Origin: Pelagibius sp.
Lineage (GTDB): Bacteria > Pseudomonadota > Alphaproteobacteria > Kiloniellales > Kiloniellaceae
DNA: 41,097 nt
NCBI RefSeq assembly: GCF_028289705.1
Contig: NZ_JANQOI010000046.1
Location: forward strand, 1-41,097
Direction of reading: 5' to 3'
Made by a program: the position numbers and the translations under genes. Shown piece by piece: positions 18,430 to 27,589 of this stretch (positions are counted from its first letter, which is position 1; each line of letters opens with the position of its first letter). Below the pieces are notes generated by a model, which was not told the origin of the DNA, searched no databases, and saw only the letters and a list, made by a program, of their open reading frames with translations.

Positions 18430-18442
18430 TCGAATGATTCGA
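18430..18442. promoter_or_regulatory. Perfect dyad TCGAATGATTCGA before the permease
   Basis: A 6-1-6 perfect palindrome in the 87-base gap between arsR and the permease, about 45 bases upstream of the permease start. It may be a second operator for the ArsR protein, allowing the permease to have its own regulated promoter. Confidence 0.5.
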
Positions 18443-18485
18443 ATATCCCGGAAGGGTCGAAGCAAAAAATGGAAGGACAGATGGG

Positions 18486-19550
18486 ATGACCAGCCTCGTT
18501 TCTGCCGTGTCGGGCGCTGCAGTTGGCGCCGGCGGTTTCATCGGCCGCCTCGATCGCGTTTGGCTTGCCCTTGTGCTGCTCTTCGCCGGTCTCGCGCTGG
18601 CGGTTCCGCCCCAGGCTTTCGAGAGCCTGGTCTTCATGCTGGACGCCTTCTTCTGGCTTCTGCCCTATCTGCTGCTCTCCGTGGTTCTGGCCGCCAGCCT
18701 GAAAGCGGTGGGGGCCGACGGGGTGATTGCCGGCGTGGCCAGCCGCTCGGCGGGAACGGCCATCCTGATCGCGGCTGTGGCTGGCGCCCTGTCGCCTTTC
18801 TGCTCCTGCGGGGTGGTGCCGCTGATGGCGGCCCTGCTGCTGGCCGGGGTGCCCCTGGCGCCGGTGCTGGCCTTCTGCGTCGCCTCGCCGCTGATGGACC
18901 CCGAGCAGTTCGTTCTCATGGCCGCCACCCTGGGGCTGCCCTTCACGGTGACCAAGACCGTGGCCGCCATGAGCCTTGGCCTGGTAGCCGGCGGCGCCAC
19001 CCTGGCCCTGCAGCGCGTCGGCTTCTTCGCCGAACCCCTGAAGGCGGCGCAGGGCTGTGGCGGCTGCGGCAGCCCCGCCCTCCCCAGCGGCTCCCTGCGC
19101 TGGGCCTTCTGGCAGGAGGCGCCGAGGCGCCAGGCTTTCTTCACCGAGGCCCGCGCGACAACCCTGTTCCTCAGCAAGTGGCTGCTGCTGGCCTTCGCCC
19201 TTGAGAGCCTGATGGTGGCCTGGGTCCCGGCCGAGTTCGTGGCCGGCACCCTGGGCGGCGAGGGCTGGCAGGCGATCCCCCTGGCGGTGGTGGTCGGCGT
19301 GCCGGCTTATCTCAACGGCTTTGCCGCCATTCCGCTCATCGGCGAACTGATGGCCATGGGCATGGCGCCGGGAGCCGCCTTCACCTTCCTCATCGCCGGG
19401 GGCGTGACCTCCCTGCCGGCGGCCATGGCGGTCTATGCCCTGGTGCGGCGCGCGGTCTTCGTCTGGTACCTGGCGGTAGCCCTCATCGGGTCCCTGCTGG
19501 TGGGCTTCGCCGTTCAGGCGGTGCTGGTGTTCAGCGGGCTGAGCTTCTAA
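18486..19550 (+). CDS. ArsP/UPF0718-type permease
   Basis: The 354-residue integral membrane protein of the DUF318/ArsP permease family has about eight hydrophobic segments. It carries the family motif [20 protein letters not shown] (about 105-124) with paired cysteines, and a second half with [19 protein letters not shown]. Between the halves lies a Cys-rich loop CGGCGSPAL. ArsP exports trivalent organoarsenicals; relatives move other metals or are uncharacterised, so the substrate is a guess. It starts at 18486 with GGAAGGA 8 bases upstream; ATG 18481 is out of frame. It is downstream of an ArsR-type regulator. The stop overlaps the convergent lipB stop. Confidence 0.85.
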   Translation: MTSLVSAVSGAAVGAGGFIGRLDRVWLALVLLFAGLALAVPPQAFESLVFMLDAFFWLLPYLLLSVVLAASLKAVGADGVIAGVASRSAGTAILIAAVAGALSPFCSCGVVPLMAALLLAGVPLAPVLAFCVASPLMDPEQFVLMAATLGLPFTVTKTVAAMSLGLVAGGATLALQRVGFFAEPLKAAQGCGGCGSPALPSGSLRWAFWQEAPRRQAFFTEARATTLFLSKWLLLAFALESLMVAWVPAEFVAGTLGGEGWQAIPLAVVVGVPAYLNGFAAIPLIGELMAMGMAPGAAFTFLIAGGVTSLPAAMAVYALVRRAVFVWYLAVALIGSLLVGFAVQAVLVFSGLSF

Positions 19551-20248
19551 CCCTCGACGATCCGGGCAGGTCCGAAGACCTCCTCGAAGGTGCTGCGGAG
19601 TGCGGCGTCGATATCCGCCAGGCCGACCGGCAGGCCCAGGTCGACCAGGGAGGTGACACCGTGCTCCGCGATGCCGCAGGGCACGATGCCGTCGAAGTGT
19701 GCCAGATCCGGTTCGACGTTGATGGCCAGCCCATGATAGGTGACCCAGCGGCGCACGCGCACGCCGATGGCGGCGATCTTGTCCTCGCGGTGCCCGGGCG
19801 CCCCCTCGCTGCGTTCCACCCAGATCCCGACGCGGCCGTCGCGCCGTTCGCCGGTCACTGAGAACCGCGCGAGGCTGCGGATGATCCAGTCCTCCAGATC
19901 GTGGACGTAGCGGCGCAGGTCGGGGCCTCTGCGCTTCAGGTCCAGCAGGACATAGACCACCCGCTGGCCGGGGCCGTGATAGGTGTACTCGCCGCCGCGT
20001 CCGGTCTTGAACACCGGAAAGCGGTCCGGCTGCAGCAGGTCCTCTGCCCGCGCCGAGGTGCCGGCGGTATAGAGCGGCGGATGCTCCACCAGCCAGATCA
20101 GCTCCGGCGCGCCGCCGTCGCGGATTGCCGCCACCCGCCGTTCCATGGCCGCGACCGCTTCGCGGTAGCCGGTCAGGCCGGGCTCGATCCGCCACTCCAA
20201 GAGGGCGGGGGCGGGCCGCATTACCGCGTCTGCTGCCGGGGCATCCAT
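19547..20248 (-). CDS. lipB: Octanoyltransferase LipB
   Basis: LipB moves the octanoyl group from acyl carrier protein to lipoyl domains of 2-oxo-acid dehydrogenases. The 233-residue protein has the family residues: the acyl-binding segment [18 protein letters not shown], the catalytic Lys157 in [21 protein letters not shown], and the catalytic Cys191 in [11 protein letters not shown] short N-terminal extension (about 15 residues) precedes the conserved core. The gene converges on the permease, with the stop codons overlapping by 3-4 bases (19547-19550), and is divergent from the malic enzyme gene. Confidence 0.93.
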   Translation of the reverse strand: MDAPAADAVMRPAPALLEWRIEPGLTGYREAVAAMERRVAAIRDGGAPELIWLVEHPPLYTAGTSARAEDLLQPDRFPVFKTGRGGEYTYHGPGQRVVYVLLDLKRRGPDLRRYVHDLEDWIIRSLARFSVTGERRDGRVGIWVERSEGAPGHREDKIAAIGVRVRRWVTYHGLAINVEPDLAHFDGIVPCGIAEHGVTSLVDLGLPVGLADIDAALRSTFEEVFGPARIVEG

Positions 20249-20419
20249 GGGTTCAGACCATAGCCGCTGGCCCCGGAAATTCCATCGCTTTCGCCGCCCG
20301 GCGGCCCGGCCTTAGGCACTTGCGCTCCGGCGCGGCGGCGGTCATCTTCTGAGCGTCGCTTGGCGTCACTGCCGAAAACAAGGCGCACAACAAGAAGAAA
20401 TCACAAAATGGGGGACGGC

Positions 20420-22699
20420 ATGGCACAGGACCTTCGCGAAGCGGCCCTTGCCTATCATCGTGAACCGCGGCCGGGCAAACTGGAGATCTCGGCCACCAAA
20501 CCTTTGGGCACGCAGCGCGACTTGGCGCTGGCTTACTCGCCGGGCGTGGCGGCCGCCTGCGAAGCCATTGCCGAGGACGCGGCGACGGCCTCTTCCTACA
20601 CCGCGCGGGGCAATCTGGTTGCCGTCGTGACCAACGGTACGGCGGTGCTTGGCCTTGGGGCCATCGGCCCGCTGGCCTCCAAGCCGGTGATGGAGGGCAA
20701 GGCGGTGCTCTTCAAGAAGTTCGCCGGCATCGACGTCTTTGACATCGAGCTGGACGCCCTGGACCCGGAGCGCTTCGTCGACGTGGTGGCCGCGCTGGAG
20801 CCGACCTTCGGCGGCATCAATCTGGAAGACATCAAGGCGCCGGAGTGCTTCGTCATCGAAGCCGCTCTGCGCGAGCGCATGAACATCCCGGTGTTCCACG
20901 ACGATCAGCACGGCACCGCCATCATCGTCGCCGCGGCGATCTACAACGGTCTGCGCTTGGTCGGCAAGGAGATCGGCGATGTCAAGCTGGTCACCTCGGG
21001 CGCCGGGGCGGCGGCGCTGGCCTGCCTCAACCAGCTGGTCTCCCTGGGTGTGAAGCGTGAGAACATCTGGGTTACCGACATTCTGGGCGTGGTCTATGAG
21101 GGCCGCGAGGAGCAGATGGACCAGTGGAAGGCCATCTACGCCCAGCCCACCGATGCCCGCAGCCTGGGCGAGGTGATCGACGATGCCGACGTCTTTATGG
21201 GGCTTTCCGCGCCCGGTGTCCTGAAGCCGGAGATGGTTAAGCGCATGGCCGATAAGCCGATCATCATGGCGCTGGCCAATCCGACCCCGGAGATCATGCC
21301 GGAGGAGGCCAAGGAGGCGCGGCCCGACGCGATCATCGCCACCGGGCGCTCCGACTATCCCAACCAGGTCAACAACGTCCTTTGCTTCCCTTACATCTTC
21401 CGGGGCGCTCTCGACGTCGGCGCGACCACCATCAACGAGGAGATGAAGCTGGCCTGTGTGAAGGCCATCGCCGATCTGGCCATGAAGGAGCAGAGCGAGA
21501 TCGTCGCCAAGGCGACCGGCGGCGAGGGGCGCAGCTTCGGGCCGGACTACCTGATCCCCAGCCCCTTCGACCCGCGCCTGATCCTGGAGATCGCGCCGGC
21601 CGTGGCGAAAGCGGCGATGGACAGCGGTGTGGCGACGCGGCCGATCACTGACTATCCGGCCTATTGCCAGAACCTCGAGCGTTTCGTCTTCCGCTCCGGC
21701 ATGATCATGAAGCCGATCTTCCAGCGCGCGAAGGAAGATCCCAAACGGGTGATCTATGCCGAGGGCGAGGACGAGCGGGTGCTGCGCGCCGTGCAGGTGG
21801 TGGTCGACGAGGGCCTCGCCCAGCCGATCCTGGTGGGCCGGCCGGAGGTGGTTTCGGTGCGCGCCCGGCGCCTCGGCCTCAGGATCAAGCCGGGCGACGA
21901 CATCGACCTGATCAACCCGCAGGACGACCCGCGCTTTCGCACCTACTGGACGACCTATCACGAGCTGATGCAGCGCAAGGGTATCTCGCCGGAAGCGGCC
22001 CAGGAAATCGTGCGCACCCGCAACACCGTGATCGCCGCCCTGGCGGTGAAGCTGGGCGATGCCGACGCCATGCTTTGCGGCACCTCGGGGCGCTACAAGC
22101 GCAACCTGGAACACGTCGGCGACGTTCTCGGCAAGGCCGAGGGCACGCGGGACTTCTCGGCGCTCAGCCTGGTGATTCTTTCCAGCGGTTCCCACTTCAT
22201 CGTCGACACCCATGTCACCACCGATCCTTCGGCGGAGGAACTGGCGGAGATGACGGTCCTCGCCTCGCATCACATCCGCCGCTTCGGGTTACAGCCGAAG
22301 GTCGCGCTGCTGTCCTATTCGAACTTCGGATCCCGCAACACGCCCTCGCCCTGCAAGATGCGCGATGCCATGGCGATCCTGCACAGCCAGCATCCGGAGC
22401 TGGAGGTGGAGGGTGAGATGCATGCCGACGCGGCCCTGTCGGAGAGCATCCGGGAGAAGATCTTCCCCAATTCCAAGCTGAAGGGGGCGGCGAACCTGCT
22501 GGTCATGCCGACGCTGGATGCCGCGAACATCGCCTTCAACATGATCAAGATCCTGGGCGAGGGGCTGTCGGTGGGCCCGATCCTGATCGGCACCGCTGCC
22601 CCGGCCCACATCCTCACCCCCTCGGTGACCGCCCGCGGCATTGTCAACATGAGCGCGATCGCCGTGGCCGACGCGCAGGATCGCGCCACCAACGAATAG
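20420..22699 (+). CDS. maeB: NADP-dependent malic enzyme fused to a phosphotransacetylase-like domain
   Basis: The 759-residue protein has an N-terminal malic enzyme (about 1-420) that oxidatively decarboxylates malate to pyruvate, and a C-terminal phosphate acetyl/butyryl-transferase-like domain (about 430-755) which in MaeB proteins is mostly regulatory. Features seen are [15 protein letters not shown], the metal-binding region [16 protein letters not shown], the nucleotide fold [13 protein letters not shown], and in the C-domain [17 protein letters not shown] and [17 protein letters not shown]. The start at 20420 fits related proteins (MAQDL); an in-frame ATG at 20408 is also possible. It is followed 9 bases later by mgtE. 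Confidence 0.93.
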   Translation: MAQDLREAALAYHREPRPGKLEISATKPLGTQRDLALAYSPGVAAACEAIAEDAATASSYTARGNLVAVVTNGTAVLGLGAIGPLASKPVMEGKAVLFKKFAGIDVFDIELDALDPERFVDVVAALEPTFGGINLEDIKAPECFVIEAALRERMNIPVFHDDQHGTAIIVAAAIYNGLRLVGKEIGDVKLVTSGAGAAALACLNQLVSLGVKRENIWVTDILGVVYEGREEQMDQWKAIYAQPTDARSLGEVIDDADVFMGLSAPGVLKPEMVKRMADKPIIMALANPTPEIMPEEAKEARPDAIIATGRSDYPNQVNNVLCFPYIFRGALDVGATTINEEMKLACVKAIADLAMKEQSEIVAKATGGEGRSFGPDYLIPSPFDPRLILEIAPAVAKAAMDSGVATRPITDYPAYCQNLERFVFRSGMIMKPIFQRAKEDPKRVIYAEGEDERVLRAVQVVVDEGLAQPILVGRPEVVSVRARRLGLRIKPGDDIDLINPQDDPRFRTYWTTYHELMQRKGISPEAAQEIVRTRNTVIAALAVKLGDADAMLCGTSGRYKRNLEHVGDVLGKAEGTRDFSALSLVILSSGSHFIVDTHVTTDPSAEELAEMTVLASHHIRRFGLQPKVALLSYSNFGSRNTPSPCKMRDAMAILHSQHPELEVEGEMHADAALSESIREKIFPNSKLKGAANLLVMPTLDAANIAFNMIKILGEGLSVGPILIGTAAPAHILTPSVTARGIVNMSAIAVADAQDRATNE

Positions 22700-22708
22700 G
22701 CCCGCCCC

Positions 22709-24112
22709 ATGGCGAAGACACCGCCCGAACGCGACGACAGCGATCCCTGGCTCCCGGAGGTCCAGCCCGAGAGCTACGCCATTTCCGGCGAACTGGTACG
22801 GGCGGTCTCCGAGGCCTTGGAGGCGAACGACGAGGCCGAGGCGCAGCGCATTGCCGCTGACCTGCACGAAGCCGATCTCGCCGACCTGCTGGAGAACCTG
22901 GACCGCGACGACCGGCCGCGGCTGATCCGGATTCTCGGCGACGACTTCGACCTCGAAGTCCTCACCTATCTCGATACTTCCCTGAGAGAGGAGATCATCG
23001 AGGCGCTGGAGCCGCGCCAGCTCGCCGACTCGCTCTCCGACATGGACAGCGACGATGCCGTCGACATCTTCGAGGACCTCGATGAAGAGGCGCAGCGGGA
23101 GATCCTGGAGGCCCTGCCGCGGGCCGACCGGCTGGTCCTCGAGGAAAGCCTCAGCTTCCCGGAGGACTCCGCCGGGCGCATCATGCAGCGCGAGGTGCTG
23201 GCGGTGCCCTCGACCTGGACCGTCGGCCAGACCATCGACTACATGCGCGCCTCCAAGGACCTGCCGGACGACTTCTACGACCTCTACATCGTCGACCCCA
23301 AGCACCAGCCCATCGGTTTCGTGCCGCTGAGCCGCGCCATGCGGACCCGCCGGCCGATCCCGCTGGTCGACATCATGAGCGACGACATGCGGGTGGTGCC
23401 CATCGAGATGGACCAGGAAGAGGTCGCCTATCTGTTCCGGCAATACGGCCTGGTGTCGGCGCCGGTGGTGGACACGGCAGGGCGGCTGGTCGGTGTCGTC
23501 ACCGTCGACGACGTGGTCCACGTCATCGACGAGGAGGCCGAGGAGGACCTGCTGAAGCTGGCCGGCGTGCAGGAGGCCGACCTCTACAGCGCGGTGCTCG
23601 ACACCACGCGCTCGCGCTTCTCCTGGCTGCTGATCAATCTCTTCACCGCGGTGGCGGCCTCGGTGGTGATCGCGGTCTTCGAAGACACCATCGAGCGGAT
23701 CGTCGCCCTGGCGGTGCTGATGCCCATCGTCGCCTCCATGGGCGGCAATGCCGGCACCCAGACCCTGACGGTGGCGGTGCGGGCTTTGGCCATGCGCGAT
23801 CTCAGTGCCGGCAATGCCTGGCGCTTCGTCGGCCGGGAACTGTTGGTGGGGGTGGCCAACGGCCTGATGTTCGCGCTGCTCGCCGGCATTCTCGCCTGGC
23901 TCTGGTTCGACGCGCCCCTGATCGGCGGCGTCATCGCGGCGGCCATGGTGATCAATCTCGTAGTGGCCGCGCTCTCCGGTGCCCTGGTGCCCATCGGCCT
24001 GGAGAAGGTTGGGGTGGACCCGGCCGTCGCCTCCAGCGTGGTGCTGACCACGGTTACCGACGTGATCGGCTTCTTCGCCTTCCTCGGCCTGGCGACGTTC
24101 TTTCTGCTTTAG
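22709..24112 (+). CDS. mgtE: Magnesium transporter MgtE
   Basis: MgtE is a Mg2+ channel of the inner membrane. The 467-residue protein has an N-terminal cytoplasmic helical MgtE_N domain (about 20-150), a CBS pair (about 155-285) including DSAGRIMQREVLAVP, and five C-terminal transmembrane helices (about 300-467). The pore region carries MGGNAGTQTLTVAVRALA and, near the end, TVTDVIGFFAFLG with the Asp needed for Mg2+ selectivity. The ATG at 22709 is 9 bases after the maeB stop and there is little room for a ribosome site, so coupling to maeB is likely. The acidic N-domain senses cytosolic Mg2+ (family knowledge). Confidence 0.94.
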   Translation: MAKTPPERDDSDPWLPEVQPESYAISGELVRAVSEALEANDEAEAQRIAADLHEADLADLLENLDRDDRPRLIRILGDDFDLEVLTYLDTSLREEIIEALEPRQLADSLSDMDSDDAVDIFEDLDEEAQREILEALPRADRLVLEESLSFPEDSAGRIMQREVLAVPSTWTVGQTIDYMRASKDLPDDFYDLYIVDPKHQPIGFVPLSRAMRTRRPIPLVDIMSDDMRVVPIEMDQEEVAYLFRQYGLVSAPVVDTAGRLVGVVTVDDVVHVIDEEAEEDLLKLAGVQEADLYSAVLDTTRSRFSWLLINLFTAVAASVVIAVFEDTIERIVALAVLMPIVASMGGNAGTQTLTVAVRALAMRDLSAGNAWRFVGRELLVGVANGLMFALLAGILAWLWFDAPLIGGVIAAAMVINLVVAALSGALVPIGLEKVGVDPAVASSVVLTTVTDVIGFFAFLGLATFFLL

Positions 24113-24131
24113 GGACCGTGCCTCGGGGCGG

Positions 24132-24308
24132 GCAGGTTGTTGAAGAATGTCTATACGGAGCACACCACCCTTCGAGACGCGGTTCTGCGAACCGCTCCTC
24201 AGGGTGAGGGCAAAACGTTGGATTGATTGACCTCATGCTGAGGAGGTCGCGCAGCGGCCGTCTCGAAGCACGAGGTCAATCATCAAACTGGCTCTTTCAA
24301 CAGCCTGC
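24132..24308. mobile_element. MITE-like palindromic repeat element (about 177 bp)
   Basis: Terminal inverted repeats are GCAGGTTGTTGAA (24132-24144) and TTCAACAGCCTGC (24296-24308), matching at 12 of 13 positions. Inside is a second pair of arms, CCCTTCGAGACGCGG and the downstream CGTCTCGAAGCACGAGG region, plus CCTCAGGGTGAGG and CCTCATGCTGAGG. It carries no protein-coding capacity. Similar CTTCGAGACGC elements are scattered through many alphaproteobacterial genomes (general knowledge). It occupies nearly all of the mgtE-lipoprotein gap and ends at the base that begins the lipoprotein's stop codon. Confidence 0.75.
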
Positions 24309-24529
24309 TAATTCTGTTTCTGCCGCCTCAGCGGTTTCGCCGTTTTCGGGTCGTAGGGGTCGGGATTGACCGTCTCCAGGCCTTCCTTGAGCTTATCCAG
24401 GTCCAGCGACTCGATGTAGGCTTCGCGCTCCTCGCGGGCCGCGCGCTCGGCCGCGGTTTCGCAGGCCGCGGTCAGCGCCAGCACAGCCAGGGCAAGGGAA
24501 ACCCCGAGGAGCCGTCTGTGATCGGTCAT
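24308..24529 (-). CDS. Small lipoprotein
   Basis: A 73-residue protein with a short signal (MTDHRRLLGVSLALAVLALT) and a Cys at residue 23 in an LTAAC context that is an acceptable lipobox. After the lipid site is a charged helix (ERAAREEREAYIESLDLDKL) and a basic tail ending LRRQKQN. The stop codon is the first base beyond the MITE inverted repeat, so the element may have trimmed the original C-terminus. The gene is convergent with mgtE and divergent from the thioesterase. Family unknown. Confidence 0.65.
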   Translation of the reverse strand: MTDHRRLLGVSLALAVLALTAACETAAERAAREEREAYIESLDLDKLKEGLETVNPDPYDPKTAKPLRRQKQN

Positions 24530-24697
24530 GTCCTGTGGTCCGCGCATACCTATGAGCACCGCCTGGGCATCCTGCCCATGCGCACCGTCACTATGCGATT
24601 GCAAGGGGGGCTTCGCAAGCCGCTTGCGGCGGCTATGGTACGGGCGATCCCGGACTCGATCCGCGCCCGAAGGCCGCGCCAAAGGAGACGCCCCGCC

Positions 24698-25159
24698 ATG
24701 CCCGCGTTCCAGCCCAAGGACGAGAACTTTGCCGAAAAGGTGTCCGACAGCTTCGGCCGGCAGAGCATCATGGCGCTGATCGGGGCGCGTCTGGTGCGGG
24801 TCGATCCCGGGGAGGTGGAAATCGCGCTGCCGTTCCGCGAGGACCTCTGCCAGCAGCACGGCTTTTTCCACGCCGGCGTCACCAGCACCATCGCCGATTC
24901 CGCCGGCGGCTACGCCGGTTTCAGCCTGTTTCCGGCGGGTTCCTCCGTGCTGACCGTCGAGTTCAAGGTCAACCTTCTGGCGCCCGCCGACGGCGAGTTG
25001 CTGCGCGCCGTCGGCCGGGTCCTCAAGCCGGGCCGCACCTTGACGGTGACCGAGGCCGAGGTGTCGGCGGTGAAGAACGGGGAGCAGCGGGTCTGCGCCC
25101 ATATGGTGCAGACCCTGATGTGCTTGCAGGGACGCGCCGACATGCCGACGGCGGGGTGA
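24698..25159 (+). CDS. PaaI-type hotdog thioesterase
   Basis: The 153-residue protein has the hotdog thioesterase fold of the PaaI/YbaW kind. Motifs are GFFHAGVTSTIADSAGGYAG, with the catalytic region, and VLTVEFKVNLLAPADGELL, the usual strand before the active site loop. It probably hydrolyses aryl- or short-chain acyl-CoA. The start at 24698 (MPAFQPKDENFAEK) has AAAGGAGA about 9 bases upstream; the long upstream extension of the same frame is unlikely. Its position beside acyl-CoA dehydrogenases 3 kb away fits acyl-CoA metabolism, but it is separated by the KAP gene. Confidence 0.83.
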   Translation: MPAFQPKDENFAEKVSDSFGRQSIMALIGARLVRVDPGEVEIALPFREDLCQQHGFFHAGVTSTIADSAGGYAGFSLFPAGSSVLTVEFKVNLLAPADGELLRAVGRVLKPGRTLTVTEAEVSAVKNGEQRVCAHMVQTLMCLQGRADMPTAG

Positions 25160-25178
25160 GAGAGCCTATCAAAGCATC

Positions 25179-27338
25179 CTAGGTTTTCGACTCGATGTCG
25201 CGGTAGTGGCGGAAGCCGTACCATTCGGAGAGTTCGTTCAGGGCCTTGTAGGTGATTGGATCCGCACCTCTGCGTCCTTTCAGCAGTTCTTCGAGCTTTG
25301 TCAACTCGTCAGGCGTCAGGCGCTTGACCTGCTCCGCCATAGTGGGATCGGTGTTGGCCGTGTCTTCGTCTTCGAAATGCGTTTGGCTCAGAAACTCCGC
25401 ACCTTGCCGTTCCTTGAGCAGGTACTCGACGAGAGCGGGCCACTTTTCCGCCAGCACCAGGAAGCGGGCGAGGCGCTCGACCGGCGCCGCCCCGGGGCGT
25501 ACGGTAGCGTTCAGATAGGTCTGTAGACGAAAGCCGTTGATGAATCGCTTGAGGCGGCGCGGGTTGTCGAAATGCCGGCTGCCGTAGGCCTTCGCCGTAG
25601 CGACAACAGTCTCTGAGTCACTCGGAGTTTTGCGATTGCCCTGAACCGCGAGTCCGATGCTCTTGCGGACGCGGCGAAGGAATCCGGATGCGGGGCCCTG
25701 CGTCGGCCCGGGCGCGGAGGCCTCCGGTCGATCCTGTCGCTTGCCGGGTTGCCTTCCGGGCTGCGAAACCTTTTGCTCGGCCGGGACCCGATCCTTGTCC
25801 ATGGCCGCCGTGACGAGGCTCTCCATTTCTGCTCTGCTGTGTGGGGGCAGCGTCAATCGCGCCTGGATGATCTTTTCCAGGAACTTGTAGCCGCTGCCGT
25901 GTTCCATGCGATTTGCAACGCCCACTGATTGCGCCAGTTCAGGCCGTGCCGACTCGATGGAATGCGCAACAATGCCCATGTCCATGCCCATGACGAAGAT
26001 GCAGGTATGGGAAACTTCGGCGAGTTGCAGCGCCTCGATGACCTCGCCCAGCACCCTTGCCTTGCAGCGGTCCAGATCGTCGATGAAGACCACGACCTTC
26101 AGATCGTCCGGAACCGACTCTCTGAGCTTGAGCATCTCGTGCTCGAACTGGGAGAGCGTGCCGATCTTGTCCTTGAAATCCGTCTTCTCGACGTATTCCA
26201 GCAGATTGAGGCCAAGTTTGTTGGCCAGGGTGACATAGGCAAGAAGAACAGACAGCACAAGGATGAGAGCCGCCGGCACGTACCAGAGGTAGCCGGAGCC
26301 GTCGCTGGTAGCCGCAGTGTAGAATGCCTTGAGCAGCTTCTGCTCGCTCAAAAGGGCGTCGCGGATCAGCGCCCAATCCATGAGGATCAGGCTCGCGACA
26401 AGCGAAAGGAAGACCGCCGCGATGATTGCCCGCAGCCAGAAGAAGAGGTCTGCGTGCCGGTGCAGTTTGGTCTTCAGGCGCTTGATTCGGAATGTCCAGT
26501 CCTGCCGGGCTGTCAAGTGGTCACGGATGCAGCGTGCCACCTTTGCGATGAAGGCGGCCCAGACCTGCTCCGGCTCACTGTACATCCAGGGATTGAACCA
26601 AGTCGTGGCAATCCGCGTGTTGGTCTTTCGAGCCTCACGCTCTAGCAGTCCGTCGAGCATGCGCATGAACGAGGTCTTGCCCTGGCCCCAGCGCGCATTG
26701 ATAGCAAGGGCAAGTGGTGGGCGGGTCTGCGCAGCGAGAATGAAGTCGGAGACGGCCTCGATATAGGGCCGAAAGCCGAGGCGGTCGTCCTCGATATTCT
26801 CCACCGCGGAATCGCTGAGCGCGACCGGGCGCGCCGTGGAGACCTCGGTTTTCTCTCCTCCGCGGCCGCGGTCTGATGGGGCGTGGTCTTCTTCGCCTTC
26901 CTTGTAGGTCGTACCCGGTTCGTCTTCGAGATCCTCCGCCGCCTGCTCGGTTTCTTGCGCATGCCGGCGCATGGCGCCCACCGATACGTCTCCGCTGCGC
27001 AACTGCTCGGTCCGGCTCGGTGTCTGTTGCGGCGCCGACGTCTTTGCATCGCTCCCCTTTAGGCTGAACGCGCCGCTTTCGCCCTTCATGGCGCGGGGAT
27101 CCTGGAACAGGGTACTGCGCTCTAGGAACTCCAGCGTCTGCGGTCCTAGGTTGCCGTCAGGAATGAGCTCGAAGCCCTCACCGATCAGCGCCTTCTGCAG
27201 GCTTTCGACGCCGGCTTGATACGCGCGCCGGTCTCGCGGGTTGAATCCGAAGAGCTGAGAGGCTGTATTCAGGGCCGGGGTCAGGTCTGTATCACTGCCT
27301 CCGGCCTTTGAAAGCTCGTCTTCTGGCGAGGTCGGCAT
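25179..27338 (-). CDS. Membrane KAP-family P-loop NTPase
   Basis: Starting at 27338 (GGAGG 5 bases upstream) the protein has 719 residues. Residues about 40-75 resemble a peptidoglycan-binding-type helical bundle (VESLQKALIGEGFELIPDG, then LGPQTLEFL). A charged low-complexity region follows (about 80-180). The NTPase has Walker A NARWGQGKTSF at about 214-224 and Walker B VVFIDDLDRC at about 416-425. Between them sit two membrane segments (about 298-320 and 350-372), the KAP hallmark. After Walker B are sensor-like GMDMG and the region around RMEHGSGYKFLEKIIQ. A Pro/Gln-rich insert at about 520-555 separates this from the C-terminal helical domain. KAP NTPases include conflict-related and phage-exclusion proteins such as PifA (family knowledge); the role here is unknown. 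It stands alone in a metabolic region. Confidence 0.82.
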   Translation of the reverse strand: MPTSPEDELSKAGGSDTDLTPALNTASQLFGFNPRDRRAYQAGVESLQKALIGEGFELIPDGNLGPQTLEFLERSTLFQDPRAMKGESGAFSLKGSDAKTSAPQQTPSRTEQLRSGDVSVGAMRRHAQETEQAAEDLEDEPGTTYKEGEEDHAPSDRGRGGEKTEVSTARPVALSDSAVENIEDDRLGFRPYIEAVSDFILAAQTRPPLALAINARWGQGKTSFMRMLDGLLEREARKTNTRIATTWFNPWMYSEPEQVWAAFIAKVARCIRDHLTARQDWTFRIKRLKTKLHRHADLFFWLRAIIAAVFLSLVASLILMDWALIRDALLSEQKLLKAFYTAATSDGSGYLWYVPAALILVLSVLLAYVTLANKLGLNLLEYVEKTDFKDKIGTLSQFEHEMLKLRESVPDDLKVVVFIDDLDRCKARVLGEVIEALQLAEVSHTCIFVMGMDMGIVAHSIESARPELAQSVGVANRMEHGSGYKFLEKIIQARLTLPPHSRAEMESLVTAAMDKDRVPAEQKVSQPGRQPGKRQDRPEASAPGPTQGPASGFLRRVRKSIGLAVQGNRKTPSDSETVVATAKAYGSRHFDNPRRLKRFINGFRLQTYLNATVRPGAAPVERLARFLVLAEKWPALVEYLLKERQGAEFLSQTHFEDEDTANTDPTMAEQVKRLTPDELTKLEELLKGRRGADPITYKALNELSEWYGFRHYRDIESKT

Positions 27339-27589
27339 GATCCCCTCCACGCGGCGCCCGGTCTTTGGTCTCAGTGGCGCTGTGACAGTGGTGCTCCCTT
27401 GGCCGCCAGTATAGCGCGACGCTCCTGCGGGCGGTACGGGCCGGCACCGATGCGCCACCCGCTACCCCGAATGTCCCATCCCGCGCCTGCTTCACGTCCC
27501 CAATCAAGCCTGGGCCATTAGCGCTGGCAGGTGCCGCCCGCGCGGCCTAGAGTGCCCGGCTTGGGCCCAACCAGAAGACGACTCCGACG

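Noticed and set aside
18083-20195. Long minus-strand frames spanning ArsR, the permease and lipB
   Set aside because: They read through several well-supported genes in other frames and show no family motif.
24308-25102. A 264-codon minus-strand frame covering the small lipoprotein and the thioesterase
   Set aside because: Only the last 73 codons (from 24529) look like protein, with a signal and a lipobox; the rest is antisense to the thioesterase.
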